From Pedobacter ureilyticus (GTDB taxonomy: Bacteria; Bacteroidota; Bacteroidia; Sphingobacteriales; Sphingobacteriaceae), in the NCBI RefSeq assembly GCF_005925345.1, contig NZ_SSHJ01000005.1, positions 185,755 through 249,754 of the forward strand: a stretch of 64,000 bases of DNA. Direction: 5' to 3'. Shown here in pieces: positions 1-8,854 of this stretch (position 1 is its first letter; each line of letters starts with the position of its first letter). The position numbers and the translations under genes are program-made. The notes below the pieces were generated by a model. That model saw only the letters and a program-made list of their open reading frames with translations, ran no database searches and had not been told where the DNA came from.

Positions 1-126
1 TTTCCAAACTGCTTGGGGTTCTGGTCTAGATAAAACCAAATTGCCAAAGCGCTCTAATTTTTCAAAATCGCCGCAGTCAATTAATTCGTAATCTTTCCAG
101 TGGGTTGGGGTAAGCAGTTGTATCAT
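1..126 (-). CDS. Class I SAM-dependent methyltransferase, N-terminal fragment
   Basis: Only the first 42 codons are inside the window; the gene runs off the left edge on the minus strand. It starts at the ATG at 126 and reads MIQLLTPTHWKDYELIDCG and onward, with SRPEPQAVW near the edge. From memory this resembles the N-terminus of Bacteroidota class I SAM-dependent methyltransferases of the RlmI/RlmK type. The SAM-binding motifs lie outside the window, so the substrate cannot be judged. Confidence 0.6.
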   Translation of the reverse strand, partial: MIQLLTPTHWKDYELIDCGDFEKLERFGNLVLSRPEPQAVWK

Positions 127-273
127 GTATGGTTAATCTTTAAACAGAGGTGTAAAATGGCGATTTCGCTACCTGTCGTTTCCTAAATTGTGTAAAATAG
201 GATTAAGATTTAACCTCATTTTCTTCAATTCTCACTTAGTGCGAAATGACGACAGACCGCAAAGATAGGAAAA

Positions 274-1026
274 TTAAAATTTGTCTTTTGCAGCCTTCAT
301 GAAACGGCTCGCAAAAACGAAATCATTCAACTCCTGGATATCGGTTTTAGCAATTTCCTTATTAGAACCTTCCCAGAATTTTTTTCCTTCGTGCAAGAAC
401 ATGATGTAGTCGCCGATACCCATTACCGAGTTCATATCGTGGGTAACCACCACTGTAGTGGTGTTATATTCTTCCGTAATCTCTTTGATCAATTCATCAA
501 TAACGATAGAAGTCTTTGGATCTAAACCCGAGTTAGGCTCATCGCAGAAAAGGTATTTTGGGTTCATGGCAATAGCACGGGCAATACCCACACGTTTCTT
601 CATTCCTCCAGATAGTTCTGCCGGAAATAATTTATTCTTGCCCTCCAAGTTTACTCTTTCTAAACAGAAATTAACGCGGTCTAATTTTTCACTTCTAGAC
701 TGGTCTGTAAACATATTCAAAGGAAACATGATGTTTTCTTCTACAGTCATCGAATCGAATAGGGCAGAACCTTGAAAAAGCATGCCAATTTCTTTCCTAA
801 TCTCAATACGTTCTTCGGTATTTAGCTGCGTAAAATCTCTATCATCATAGGTTACATTGCCCTGCTCCGGATGGTGCAGGCCAATCATGCATTTTAGGAG
901 CGTTGTTTTTCCAGAACCCGACCCGCCAATAATTAGATTGGTAATTCCGGGCTTAAACTTTCCAGAAATCCCTTTTAAAACCTCGTTGTCGCCGAATGAT
1001 TTATGTATATCTTTAATCTCGATCAT
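274..1026 (-). CDS. mlaF: ABC transporter ATP-binding protein, MlaF type
   Basis: ATPase (250 aa) of a phospholipid/retrograde lipid transporter acting at the inner membrane with the MlaE-type permease just upstream. Walker A is GGSGSGKTTL, the ABC signature is LSGGMKKR, and Walker B is YLFCDEPNSGLD followed by the switch histidine in VVVTHDM. I chose the ATG at 1026 (MIEIKDIHKSFG) because it is where the homologous domain begins and because it overlaps the stop of the permease gene in an ATGA, the usual sign of coupled translation. A longer in-frame extension to 1074 would run into the permease gene. The substrate-binding MlaD/MCE partner is not in the window. Confidence 0.88.
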   Translation of the reverse strand: MIEIKDIHKSFGDNEVLKGISGKFKPGITNLIIGGSGSGKTTLLKCMIGLHHPEQGNVTYDDRDFTQLNTEERIEIRKEIGMLFQGSALFDSMTVEENIMFPLNMFTDQSRSEKLDRVNFCLERVNLEGKNKLFPAELSGGMKKRVGIARAIAMNPKYLFCDEPNSGLDPKTSIVIDELIKEITEEYNTTTVVVTHDMNSVMGIGDYIMFLHEGKKFWEGSNKEIAKTDIQELNDFVFASRFMKAAKDKF

Positions 1027-1757
1027 AACATTAATTGGGTTACAATGTAATCGCAGGCCAAGATGCTGATACAACTTACCACTACTGCACGTGTACTGGC
1101 TTGGGCCACTTCTAAAGCACCGCCTTTAACGTAAAAACCTTCGTAAGCAGGTACCGATGTAATGATGAAACCAAAAACAAATGCTTTAACTAAAGCAACC
1201 GAAATGGTAAATGGGTTAAAGTCTGTTGTAATCCCTTGTATATATTCTGCTGGAGATACTGCGCCAGATAAAGTACCACCTAAGTATCCGCCAGTAATGC
1301 TTAACACCATAGAAATGATAACCAATACCGGCACCATGGTAATGCCAGCAATAATTTTCGGTAAAATCAAATATCCTGGGGCATTGATTCCCATAATTTC
1401 TAAGGCGTCAATCTGTTCTGTTACCCTCATGGTGCCAATCTCAGAAGAAATGGCAGAGCCAATTTTTCCGGCCAGTACAATAGCACTAATGGTTGGGCTA
1501 AGCTCTAAAATAGACGAATCGCGGTTAACAGATCCGATAATAGTTTTAGGTATGAAGTCGCTAACTAATTGGAAAGCAATCTGCAAGGTCATTACTGCTC
1601 CAATAAATGTAGAAATTATACTTATTAGTCCGAGAGAGCCTACCCCAATGAAATCCATTTGTTGAAAAATGGCCTTCATGTATATTTTCATTTTTTCAGG
1701 CCTTTTAAAAGCTGCTTTAAGCAACAAGATATATCGGCCAAAATTGGTAAAGTTCAT
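1023..1757 (-). CDS. mlaE: ABC transporter permease, MlaE family
   Basis: Integral inner-membrane permease (244 aa) that pairs with the MlaF-type ATPase to move lipids between the membranes. Residues about 40-75, 80-100, 135-165 and 190-240 are hydrophobic and consistent with the family's membrane helices; the conserved stretch EIGTMRVTEQIDALEIMG is the cytoplasmic coupling region typical of MlaE. Its TGA stop shares four bases with the ATG of mlaF, so the two form an operon. The gene is divergent from the SDR gene at 1892. Confidence 0.88.
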   Translation of the reverse strand: MNFTNFGRYILLLKAAFKRPEKMKIYMKAIFQQMDFIGVGSLGLISIISTFIGAVMTLQIAFQLVSDFIPKTIIGSVNRDSSILELSPTISAIVLAGKIGSAISSEIGTMRVTEQIDALEIMGINAPGYLILPKIIAGITMVPVLVIISMVLSITGGYLGGTLSGAVSPAEYIQGITTDFNPFTISVALVKAFVFGFIITSVPAYEGFYVKGGALEVAQASTRAVVVSCISILACDYIVTQLML

Positions 1758-1891
1758 TTAGTTAACGATTTGTTTATTTAACTCAATATTATACAAAGAA
1801 ACAACAAAAATGTTCTGGCAGGTTCTATTTATTGAAAAAATATTACGGATTGAAATATTATTACCTTTTTTGCAAAACAAATTATACGGAT

Positions 1892-2581
1892 ATGAAAGCG
1901 ATTATCACAGGAGTAACCAAAGGAATAGGCAAAGCGATAGCGATAGCATTAGCAAAAAAAGGATATGACATTATTGGTTGTGCAAGAAACAGTGAAGAAT
2001 TGCGAGGTTTCGAGACAGAAATTAGAAGCTATGGTGTAAATGTATTGGCCATTAAGGCCGATTGCAGCAAGAAGGAAGAGGTAATTGCATTTATTGATAA
2101 AGCAATTGAATTTGCTGAAAAGATAGATGTTTTGGTCAATAATGTGGGCGTTTTCTATCCAGGAAGTTTGCTTGAAGAGGAGGATGATGTTTTTGAAATG
2201 CAACAGCAAACCAATGTAAATGCCACGTATTATATCGCCAAATACGTTGGTAAAATGATGCGTGAACAAGGTTTTGGGCATATTTTTAATATCTGCTCTG
2301 TAGCTAGTAAAATGCCTGTAGAAAATGCTGGAAGTTATAGTGTAACAAAAGCAGCGATGCTTAGTCTTAATCATGTATTGCGAAGGGAATTGGCAGCATA
2401 CAAAGTAAAAGTTACTGCAATTATTCCGGGTGCTACTTATACTGCTTCTTGGGGAGGAACAACCCTAGATAAAGCAAAATTTGTACAACCAGAAGATGTT
2501 GCAGCAGCGCTAATCACAGTATTAAATCTAAGTGATGGTGCAAATGTAGACGAACTGACAATTACCCCTTCAAATTTTTAA
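1892..2581 (+). CDS. SDR family NAD(P)-dependent oxidoreductase
   Basis: A short-chain dehydrogenase/reductase of 229 aa. The Rossmann motif is TGVTKGIG near residue 6, the structural motif is VNNVG, the catalytic serine lies in ICSVAS and the catalytic pair is YSVTK. The start at 1892 (MKAIITG) fits the family; the frame stays open to 1832 but that extension lacks similarity. The family includes 3-oxoacyl-ACP reductases and sepiapterin-like reductases; the substrate is not evident. The PspC gene follows after 16 bases, so they are probably co-transcribed. Confidence 0.82.
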   Translation: MKAIITGVTKGIGKAIAIALAKKGYDIIGCARNSEELRGFETEIRSYGVNVLAIKADCSKKEEVIAFIDKAIEFAEKIDVLVNNVGVFYPGSLLEEEDDVFEMQQQTNVNATYYIAKYVGKMMREQGFGHIFNICSVASKMPVENAGSYSVTKAAMLSLNHVLRRELAAYKVKVTAIIPGATYTASWGGTTLDKAKFVQPEDVAAALITVLNLSDGANVDELTITPSNF

Positions 2582-2597
2582 GAAAGGACAAACACAA

Positions 2598-3266
2598 ATG
2601 GAAAAGAAACTCTATAGAAACGAACATGACAAAGCAGTAGCTGGGGTAGCTTCGGGCTTAGCCGATTATATGCAAATAGATGTGACTATTGTTAGATTAT
2701 TGTTTGTATTAACTACTATATTTTTAGCAGGTAGTGGCATATTGGCTTATATTGTTTTATGGATTGTAGCGCCGGTGAACAATGACCCGGCGGTGAAATA
2801 CCAGAAGTTTAAAGACTATTACCAACAAAATCCGATGGGAGGTTCGGTGTTTAATTCGCCCGAGGCTTTTGGCAATCCGGCTCAGCAAACCGAGCAAACC
2901 AAGTGGAACACACCAAATGCAGATAGTTTTTCTAAGTTTGAGCCAAAGCCGGTAAAAACCAACGATACAGGTAAAACTGTAGTGGGCTTGATTTTATTGG
3001 TGCTCGGCGTTTATTTTTTATTGCGACAATTAGATGTGGTGCCGTACTGGTTCAATATCTTTAAGATCTATAAATTATGGCCATTGGCAATTGTTGCTTT
3101 AGGTGTAAGCTTAATTTTTAAAAACCAACGTAAAAACGAGTGGGAAACTTTTAAAAAAAATACAGAAGAGGCACAACGTAAAAACGGGAACAAAGTAGAT
3201 GAAGCAGTGCCAAGCCAAGAAACTCCTCCATCTGTTGATGATGTTTCTAACGAGAACAAATATTAA
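2598..3266 (+). CDS. PspC domain-containing membrane protein
   Basis: The first 60 or so residues form a PspC domain: MEKKLYRNEHDKAVAGVASGLADYMQIDV and a following membrane helix (IFLAGSGILAYIVLWIVAP, split here from the domain by the VRLLFV strand). PspC domains are linked to envelope stress sensing. A polar linker (about 65-120) leads to two more hydrophobic segments near 124-142 and 155-172, then a charged C-terminal tail. The next gene (3337) has the same type of membrane block, so the two may work together. The gap between them carries an 18-base palindrome. Confidence 0.8.
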   Translation: MEKKLYRNEHDKAVAGVASGLADYMQIDVTIVRLLFVLTTIFLAGSGILAYIVLWIVAPVNNDPAVKYQKFKDYYQQNPMGGSVFNSPEAFGNPAQQTEQTKWNTPNADSFSKFEPKPVKTNDTGKTVVGLILLVLGVYFLLRQLDVVPYWFNIFKIYKLWPLAIVALGVSLIFKNQRKNEWETFKKNTEEAQRKNGNKVDEAVPSQETPPSVDDVSNENKY

Positions 3267-3301
3267 CTTCTAGCAGTTAACCAACAATTAAACAATTAAC
3301 C

Positions 3302-3319
3302 TCCCGATAGCTATCGGGA
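3302..3319. repeat. Perfect 18-base palindrome between pspC-like genes
   Basis: TCCCGATAGCTATCGGGA is its own reverse complement. Its half site CCCGATAG recurs as the left module of the composite intergenic elements described at 11971 and elsewhere, so it may be a minimal member of that repeat family rather than an operator. Confidence 0.7.
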
Positions 3320-3336
3320 TTAAAAAATAACCTGAA

Positions 3337-4317
3337 ATGAAATACGAAAGAATAATATGGGGTGTACTACTGCTTTTTGTAGGCGGTGTACTCTTGCTAG
3401 AGAACTTAAATGTAATTGAGTTTTACTGGAGAAACGTGTGGGGTTTTTGGCCAATATTCTTAATTATTGGTGGTGTAAACCTACTTTTAAATAGAAATGG
3501 TTCGCAAACTGGAAGCATTGTTTCTTTAGCAATTTTAATCATTACACTGGCATTTTTGTTTGTTAAAGGACAAGAAAAACCTCAACACAGCAATTGGTTT
3601 GGTTTCTGGAAAAATAAAAACATAGATGCAGATATCAACTGGGAAGATGAACATAATGGAAACGGTAAATTTGAAGGTGTGAAATTTTCGGAATCGCTTA
3701 ACACTGCCGATACCGCAAAGAAGACCATTCTTAATTTATCAGGAGGCGGTACTTCCTTTAAATTAAAAGAAACTACCGATAGTTTGTTTGAAGCAAGCGT
3801 AAACAAAAAGAAAGGAAATTTCTCGCTTACCAAAACTACTACAGATACTACCAATACGTTAACCTTTAGGATGAATGATAGGCGTTACAAAGGGAACAAA
3901 AACAATTGGACATTTAATTCGGGAGGCAACGAAGTTGATGTTCGTATCAATACAGCGCCGCAATGGACTATGAACTTAAGCATGGGAGCTGGCGAACTGG
4001 ATTTTGATTTAACTCAGTTTAAAATCAGAACCTTGAATTTTGATGGCGGTGCCGCAGATCTAAAAATAAAGATCGGAGATTTGCTTCCAATTGCAGATGT
4101 AAATGTGAAAACCGGTGTTGCTAATGTAGAAATTAAAGTGCCTCAGGGTTCTGGTTGTAGAATTAAAACACACACAGGCTTGGCATCTAAAGATTTCAAA
4201 GGTTTTGTGAAAAAAGACGATGGCTATTACGAAACGCCAAATTATCATACGTCTAAAAATAAAGTATTTATTAAATTAGATGGTGGTTTAAGCAATTTCG
4301 AAGTAGACACTTATTAA
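3337..4317 (+). CDS. LiaF/toast-rack type membrane protein of unknown function
   Basis: 326 aa. Residues about 6-75 hold several hydrophobic segments with the pattern GVLLLFVGGVLLLENLNVI and GFWPIFLIIGGVNLLL, a transmembrane block seen in LiaF-like proteins. After a polar linker, residues about 115-326 read as a beta-rich domain with repeated short strands, resembling the toast-rack (adhesin-like) domain family. LiaF-type proteins modulate envelope stress responses in Firmicutes; here no partner kinase is adjacent. Its place behind the PspC gene supports an envelope role, but no function is shown. Confidence 0.65.
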   Translation: MKYERIIWGVLLLFVGGVLLLENLNVIEFYWRNVWGFWPIFLIIGGVNLLLNRNGSQTGSIVSLAILIITLAFLFVKGQEKPQHSNWFGFWKNKNIDADINWEDEHNGNGKFEGVKFSESLNTADTAKKTILNLSGGGTSFKLKETTDSLFEASVNKKKGNFSLTKTTTDTTNTLTFRMNDRRYKGNKNNWTFNSGGNEVDVRINTAPQWTMNLSMGAGELDFDLTQFKIRTLNFDGGAADLKIKIGDLLPIADVNVKTGVANVEIKVPQGSGCRIKTHTGLASKDFKGFVKKDDGYYETPNYHTSKNKVFIKLDGGLSNFEVDTY

Positions 4318-4364
4318 ATAGAAAGTTGAGCAAAGCGAAATTCCTAAAATCGGGATAAATAGTT

Positions 4365-4399
4365 AAAAGCCCTAATAGTCTGTGCTGTTAGGGCTTTTT
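4365..4399 (+). terminator. Rho-independent terminator after the LiaF-like gene
   Basis: An 11-base stem, AAAAGCCCTAA with TTAGGGCTTTT, around a 12-base loop, followed by T residues. It closes the 1892-4317 transcription unit. Confidence 0.75.
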
Positions 4400-4474
4400 G
4401 AATCAAAAGAAATCGCTTGATAACATCTTATTGATGTTTTAAATTTTTAATTTTGACTTTTAACTTATCATACA

Positions 4475-5074
4475 TTGTATACCATTGTTGTAAAAGGTAA
4501 ACCGCAAGGCCCTTATTCTTTAGAAGAACTGAAAAAGCTGGATATTTTTCCAGATACTTTTGTGAGGAAACCCGGTATGGACGACTACAAGGAAGCTCAT
4601 GAGTTAGAAGAACTTCGCCAACTTTTTGGGTTTTTGCAGCCTAAGCACACCCCTCAGTATTTTGCCAGTTTCGATCAGCGCTTAATGGCGTGGGCAATAG
4701 ACTACTTTTTAATAACTGTTGTATATGCTGTGATCATTGCTGTTGCGGTTTTCTTTGTAGAGGATAAACAGATACGTATAGTGCTAGTAGTTGCAGGGTT
4801 TAGCCTTGTACCCTTAACAAAGTTCATCTATAACGTTATCGGCGATTGTTCTAAAACGCAAGGTACTATAGGTAAAAAACTAATGGATATTAAAGTAACT
4901 GACGATTACGGCACGAGGCTTAAACTTGTATCGTCAATAGTTAGAAATTTATCCAAGATTGTATCAAATTCAACATTAGGTTTTGGATACCTTTATCTCT
5001 TCCTTAATAGAAAGAACCAATGTTTACATGATGTGATTGCTTCTACTTTGGTAATTAAAGATAGGTTGCTTTAA
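4475..5074 (+). CDS. RDD family membrane protein with N-terminal GYF_2 domain
   Basis: 199 aa. The first 50 residues (YTIVVKGKPQGPYSLEELK, then ending EELRQLFG) look like a GYF_2/DUF4339 domain, which is often fused to membrane modules. Residues about 65-199 are an RDD domain with three hydrophobic segments and the pattern FDQRLMAWAIDYFLI. No ATG lies near the domain start; the frame opens after a stop at 4454, and TTG at 4475 is the only plausible initiator seen. Function unknown; RDD proteins are proposed transporters in some species. Confidence 0.72.
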   Translation: MYTIVVKGKPQGPYSLEELKKLDIFPDTFVRKPGMDDYKEAHELEELRQLFGFLQPKHTPQYFASFDQRLMAWAIDYFLITVVYAVIIAVAVFFVEDKQIRIVLVVAGFSLVPLTKFIYNVIGDCSKTQGTIGKKLMDIKVTDDYGTRLKLVSSIVRNLSKIVSNSTLGFGYLYLFLNRKNQCLHDVIASTLVIKDRLL

Positions 5075-5217
5075 TAAGGTAACAGGTATCAGTGGTTAGT
5101 AGTCAGTTTGTTCTAGAACTTTTACTTTCGACTTCTCTTGATGTCAAATTCATTTTTAAAGTCATTTTCCTAATACCTGCCCCCTGATTACTAATCCCTA
5201 ATTTCAAACTTTTGACT

Positions 5218-5225
5218 TACCTTTG
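5218..5225 (+). promoter_or_regulatory. Bacteroidota -7 element upstream of ispG
   Basis: TACCTTTG matches the TAnnTTTG consensus exactly and ends six bases before the chosen ATG. No well-spaced TTTG -33 box was found. If used, transcription would begin at or next to the start codon. Confidence 0.4.
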
Positions 5226-5231
5226 TATATC

Positions 5232-7319
5232 ATGCAAAAAGAAGCGATTTTGTTAGACGGAGGTTACTGCAATAGCTTAACCCAATATTCTAGGTTTGTA
5301 ACACGAGAAGTAAACATTGGAGATACACCCATGGGTGCACATCATCCTATTCGCATACAATCTATGACCACCACCGATACCATGGACATTATTGGCACGG
5401 TAGAACAAACCATTAGAATGGTAGAGAGTGGTTGCGAATATGTTCGTATCACAGCGCCAAGTATTAAAGAAGCCGAAAATTTAGCAGACATTAAAAAAGA
5501 ATTGCGTTTACGTGGATACAATGTGCCTTTGGTTGCCGATATCCACTTTACGCCAAATGCTGCGGAAGTTGCAGCCCGAATTGTAGAAAAAGTACGGGTT
5601 AATCCGGGCAATTATGCTGATAAAAAGAAATTCGAAAATATAGATTATACCGATGCCGCCTATCAAGCAGAGCTCAATCGCATCTACGATAAATTTTCGC
5701 CATTGGTAAAAATTTGTAAAGAATATGGAACGGCCATGCGTATTGGTACTAACCACGGCTCCTTATCAGACAGAATTATGAGCCGATACGGAGATACGCC
5801 GCTGGGTATGGTAGAATCGGCAATGGAGTTTATCCGCATGTGCGAAGATTTGAACTATTATAATCTGGTAATTTCTATGAAAGCCAGTAACACGCAAGTG
5901 ATGGTTCAAGCCTATAGATTGTTGGTGCAAACTATGGTAAAAGAGGGAATGAACTATCCTTTACACTTGGGCGTTACCGAGGCCGGTGATGGTGAAGATG
6001 GACGGATCAAGTCTGCCGTAGGTATTGGTACCTTACTTGCCGACGGTCTGGGCGATACCATTAGGGTTTCCTTAACCGAAGATCCAGAGTTTGAAGCGCC
6101 AGTGGCGAGGGCTTTAGCTAATCGTTTTGAGCGAAAGTCCGAAAGTCCGAAGTCCGAAGTCCGAAGTGATGAGGCATTAACCGTCATATCGAACAATGTG
6201 GAGAATCACGAAGTGCTCAGCGAAGCTAAATCTTTGAATAATGCTTTTGCCAGTAATGTTGCAGATGGAAAGGATCGGTTCGACAATACTTTATCTTCAG
6301 ACATCGGACATCGGACATCGGACTATTCGCCCTTCCAATATCATAGAAGAACTACTACAGAAATCGAAAACTTAGGAGGGCATCAAGTACCCCGAGTAAT
6401 CATCAACCTCGAAAAAGAAAATTTAAAAGCCCCCGCCATTTTAAACTCGGTTGGTTTTAATTATTCCGCCTTGCTTGATAAATATAACCTAACCGATCAA
6501 GCTTGTGATCTGGTTTATTTGGGAGATCAGTTGCCTTCGTTCTCTTTTCCTGGCGGATTAAAACAACTCTATAGTTATCCAACTTGGCTAAGTTTAGCAA
6601 ATAAGCAGAACTGCCACCCTTTGTTTAGCATAGCTGATTTTATCAGTGCCGATGTAAAAGACAATCAGTTGAATTTCGTTAAGGTGTTGGCAGAAGATGT
6701 GGACGTTGAACAACTTTTGGGTTTAGATAAAGCCGTCCTTGTGTTAGCAACCAAGGCCGAAAATGCCATGCAAACCATCCGCCTAGCATTTACAAAATTG
6801 TTAGCCGCTAATATAAAAATACCTGTAATTGTAGAGCGTGATTTTGAAGAAATAGGCTTAGAAGATTTCCAGTTGTACAGTTCTACAGATTTGGGTGGGT
6901 TATTAATTGATGGTTTTGGCGATGGTGTTTTTATCAAAGCAAAAGGCATTCCCTTAGCTGTAATTAACTCCACATCTTTTGGGATTTTACAAGCCACCCG
7001 TACCCGTATCTCAAAAACAGAATATATTTCTTGCCCAAGCTGCGGAAGAACCTTGTTTGATTTACAGGAGACCACCCAAGCTATTAGAGCGAGGACATCG
7101 CATTTAAAAGGAATAAAAATTGGTATTATGGGCTGTATTGTAAACGGTCCAGGCGAAATGGCAGATGCCGATTATGGTTACGTTGGTGCTGGCCCAGATA
7201 AAATTACACTTTACCGCGGGCAAGAAGTAGTAAAGAAAAATGTAAAAACGGCCAATGCTATAGATGAACTCATCGGAATTATCAACGAAGATGGGAATTG
7301 GGTTGAAAAAGAGTTATAG
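5232..7319 (+). CDS. ispG: 4-Hydroxy-3-methylbut-2-enyl diphosphate synthase, long form
   Basis: IspG (GcpE) of the MEP isoprenoid pathway: an iron-sulfur enzyme converting methylerythritol cyclodiphosphate to HMBPP. 695 aa from the ATG at 5232. The N-terminal TIM barrel spans about 20-295 (PIRIQSMTTTDTMD, VADIHFTP, RIGTNHGSLSDRIM). The long inserted domain found in Bacteroidota, Chlamydiae and plants follows, then the 4Fe-4S domain with CPSCGRT and GCIVNGPGEMADADYG. Odd: between barrel and inserted domain lies a 66-codon tract (6133-6330) built of seven-base tandem repeats and intergenic-repeat-like DNA, with low-complexity residues such as KSESPKSEVRSDE. It keeps the frame. Confidence 0.95.
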   Translation: MQKEAILLDGGYCNSLTQYSRFVTREVNIGDTPMGAHHPIRIQSMTTTDTMDIIGTVEQTIRMVESGCEYVRITAPSIKEAENLADIKKELRLRGYNVPLVADIHFTPNAAEVAARIVEKVRVNPGNYADKKKFENIDYTDAAYQAELNRIYDKFSPLVKICKEYGTAMRIGTNHGSLSDRIMSRYGDTPLGMVESAMEFIRMCEDLNYYNLVISMKASNTQVMVQAYRLLVQTMVKEGMNYPLHLGVTEAGDGEDGRIKSAVGIGTLLADGLGDTIRVSLTEDPEFEAPVARALANRFERKSESPKSEVRSDEALTVISNNVENHEVLSEAKSLNNAFASNVADGKDRFDNTLSSDIGHRTSDYSPFQYHRRTTTEIENLGGHQVPRVIINLEKENLKAPAILNSVGFNYSALLDKYNLTDQACDLVYLGDQLPSFSFPGGLKQLYSYPTWLSLANKQNCHPLFSIADFISADVKDNQLNFVKVLAEDVDVEQLLGLDKAVLVLATKAENAMQTIRLAFTKLLAANIKIPVIVERDFEEIGLEDFQLYSSTDLGGLLIDGFGDGVFIKAKGIPLAVINSTSFGILQATRTRISKTEYISCPSCGRTLFDLQETTQAIRARTSHLKGIKIGIMGCIVNGPGEMADADYGYVGAGPDKITLYRGQEVVKKNVKTANAIDELIGIINEDGNWVEKEL
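6133..6330 (+). repeat. In-frame repeat tract within ispG
   Basis: The 5' edge is a tandem array of CCGAAAGT/CCGAAGT units (6133-6167) and the 3' edge is three copies of CATCGGA (about 6298-6325). Between them is DNA resembling the dispersed hairpin repeat (CGTCATATCGA at 6183, AAATCTTTGAA near 6228, GGTTCGACAATA near 6277). It is 198 bases, a multiple of three, so the reading frame survives. Confidence 0.7.
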
Positions 7320-7381
7320 GTTTTAAGTTCTACGTTTTAGGTTGATTAGCGTTTTGCAGAAAAACTTAGAACTTAAAACCT
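7318..7381. repeat. Inverted repeat between convergent ispG and yjbQ
   Basis: AGGTTTTAAGTTCTA (7318-7332) is repeated as its exact complement (7367-7381) around a 34-base loop. It can serve as a terminator for both convergent genes, and its sequence belongs to the TAAGTT/TACGTT seven-base repeat family seen in other gaps. Confidence 0.6.
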
Positions 7382-7386
7382 ATTAC

Positions 7387-7809
7387 TTATATTCCCCAAG
7401 CGCTAACCACTACATTTCTGCTGCCACCATAATTACGGTGTTCGCACAGGTAAATACCCTGCCAAGTTCCCAAGTTTAACGTGCCATTGGTAATCGGAAT
7501 TTGTACCGAGGCGCCCATTAATGAGGATTTAATGTGTGCAGGCATATCGTCATCGCCTTCGTAGTCGTGCTCGTAATCGGGATCGCCCTCAGGCACGGCT
7601 TTGTTCATCCAAGTTTCAAAATCAAGCCTAACCGTAGGGTCGGCGTTTTCGTTAATGGTTAGCGAAGCAGATGTATGTTGAATGAACACTTGTAACATTC
7701 CAGCTTTTAAAGCTCGTATTTCAGGTACGGCTTGCAGTATTTCATCGGTTATGAGATGAAAACCACGGCTGCGGGAGCGTAATTGTATTTGTTTTTGTAG
7801 GAATTGCAT
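7387..7809 (-). CDS. yjbQ: YjbQ family protein (secondary thiamine-phosphate synthase enzyme family)
   Basis: 140 aa, the usual length of UPF0047/YjbQ proteins. Conserved stretches are visible: FIQHTSASLTINENADP, DYEHDYEGDDDMPAHIKSSL and LGTWQGIYLCEHR. YjbQ can complement a thiamine-phosphate synthase defect in E. coli, though its physiological role is uncertain. It lies 12 bases downstream of the hydrolase gene at 7822 on the same strand, so the two are probably one transcript. Confidence 0.85.
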   Translation of the reverse strand: MQFLQKQIQLRSRSRGFHLITDEILQAVPEIRALKAGMLQVFIQHTSASLTINENADPTVRLDFETWMNKAVPEGDPDYEHDYEGDDDMPAHIKSSLMGASVQIPITNGTLNLGTWQGIYLCEHRNYGGSRNVVVSAWGI

Positions 7810-7821
7810 AGCTACCGATTG

Positions 7822-8649
7822 TTAAATACTATCCAAAAACCTCAAACTCTTTTCACAAACCTCAAAAAGTTGCGGCGGCAACGTCTCTCCTGGATAAGGA
7901 TGTACAGCCCCATACACATGATTGGCGCCTTCAATTTTTACTAACCTACTGGACAAATTGGCATTGGCTAATTTTTCTGCAGTTTCAAAAGGAACATTTA
8001 CATCATCATCGCCCTGTACAATTAACCAAGGAACATTTACTTTTTTAGCAGCCGATAGAATGTCTAGCTTTTCTCTATTCTCCTCAAAATCGTCCAATAA
8101 AGAAACATTTAGCGGCATTTTTTCTTTGGTTCGGACATTAATTACCTCAATTTTTCCATCTTTCTTCCAATCCTTTTCTTGTTCTTTTTTCCATAAACTA
8201 CTAAAATCAGCGATAGAGCTCCAAGTAACTAGGCCTTTTACATACGGATTGGTTGCAGCTTGTAAAATGCTTAATCCACCTCCACGACTATGGCCAATCA
8301 GATAAACTTCAGATACGCCAAGAAATTTAACCGCATGATTAATTACAATATCGATGTCTAATAATTCTTTGCTAAACGTGTTCGATGCAAAACTTTCTAA
8401 ATCACTCACCTCATTTGGTTTTTCGGCATTTACTCCGCTATGCGATAAATTAAATTTTAAGTAGCGATAGCCGTTTTGCGCAAAATACCTGGCTGTTAAA
8501 TGATGGGCACCCCAATCTTTAAACCCTTTAAAGCCGTGTACAAAGATAATTACTGGAGTATTTGTATTGTTCTCGTCGTAAGTTAAATCTCCATATATAG
8601 GCATGCCGTAAGCGCCTATTAGTGAAAACTTTTCGTTATGTATCGTCAT
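7822..8649 (-). CDS. Alpha/beta hydrolase
   Basis: 275 aa serine hydrolase. The oxyanion region is FVHGFKGFKDWG, the nucleophile elbow is GHSRGG with Ser121, an acidic residue lies in QGDDDVNVPF near 215, and the catalytic histidine in GANHVYG near 243. The overall layout matches dienelactone hydrolase/acyl-esterase-like proteins. No signal peptide is evident, so it is probably cytoplasmic. The substrate is unknown. Confidence 0.78.
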   Translation of the reverse strand: MTIHNEKFSLIGAYGMPIYGDLTYDENNTNTPVIIFVHGFKGFKDWGAHHLTARYFAQNGYRYLKFNLSHSGVNAEKPNEVSDLESFASNTFSKELLDIDIVINHAVKFLGVSEVYLIGHSRGGGLSILQAATNPYVKGLVTWSSIADFSSLWKKEQEKDWKKDGKIEVINVRTKEKMPLNVSLLDDFEENREKLDILSAAKKVNVPWLIVQGDDDVNVPFETAEKLANANLSSRLVKIEGANHVYGAVHPYPGETLPPQLFEVCEKSLRFLDSI

Positions 8650-8817
8650 TTTTCTAGCTATTCAATTAATGGGTAAAACTAATTTACAACAAAATAAAAG
8701 CATTTTTTGATTTTATAACCTTCAGAGTTGGGACAATCAATAGCGCTTTGTTAATTTAAAACCGTTCTAAATTAGCCTAAATTACAGCTTAATGACAGAT
8801 AAGCCCAATTGCGTTGT

Positions 8818-8825
8818 TACTTTTG
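8818..8825 (+). promoter_or_regulatory. -7 promoter element for hemA
   Basis: TACTTTTG fits the TAnnTTTG consensus and lies about 30 bases before the hemA start. No clear -33 TTTG at the expected distance was seen. Confidence 0.4.
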
Positions 8826-8854
8826 TTGCGCTAAAATAAATAGGGCTAACCATT

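Noticed and set aside
1162..1665. Long open frame (167 codons) opposite mlaE
   Set aside because: It is the complement of a well-supported permease gene; its protein has no recognisable domain and no start context.
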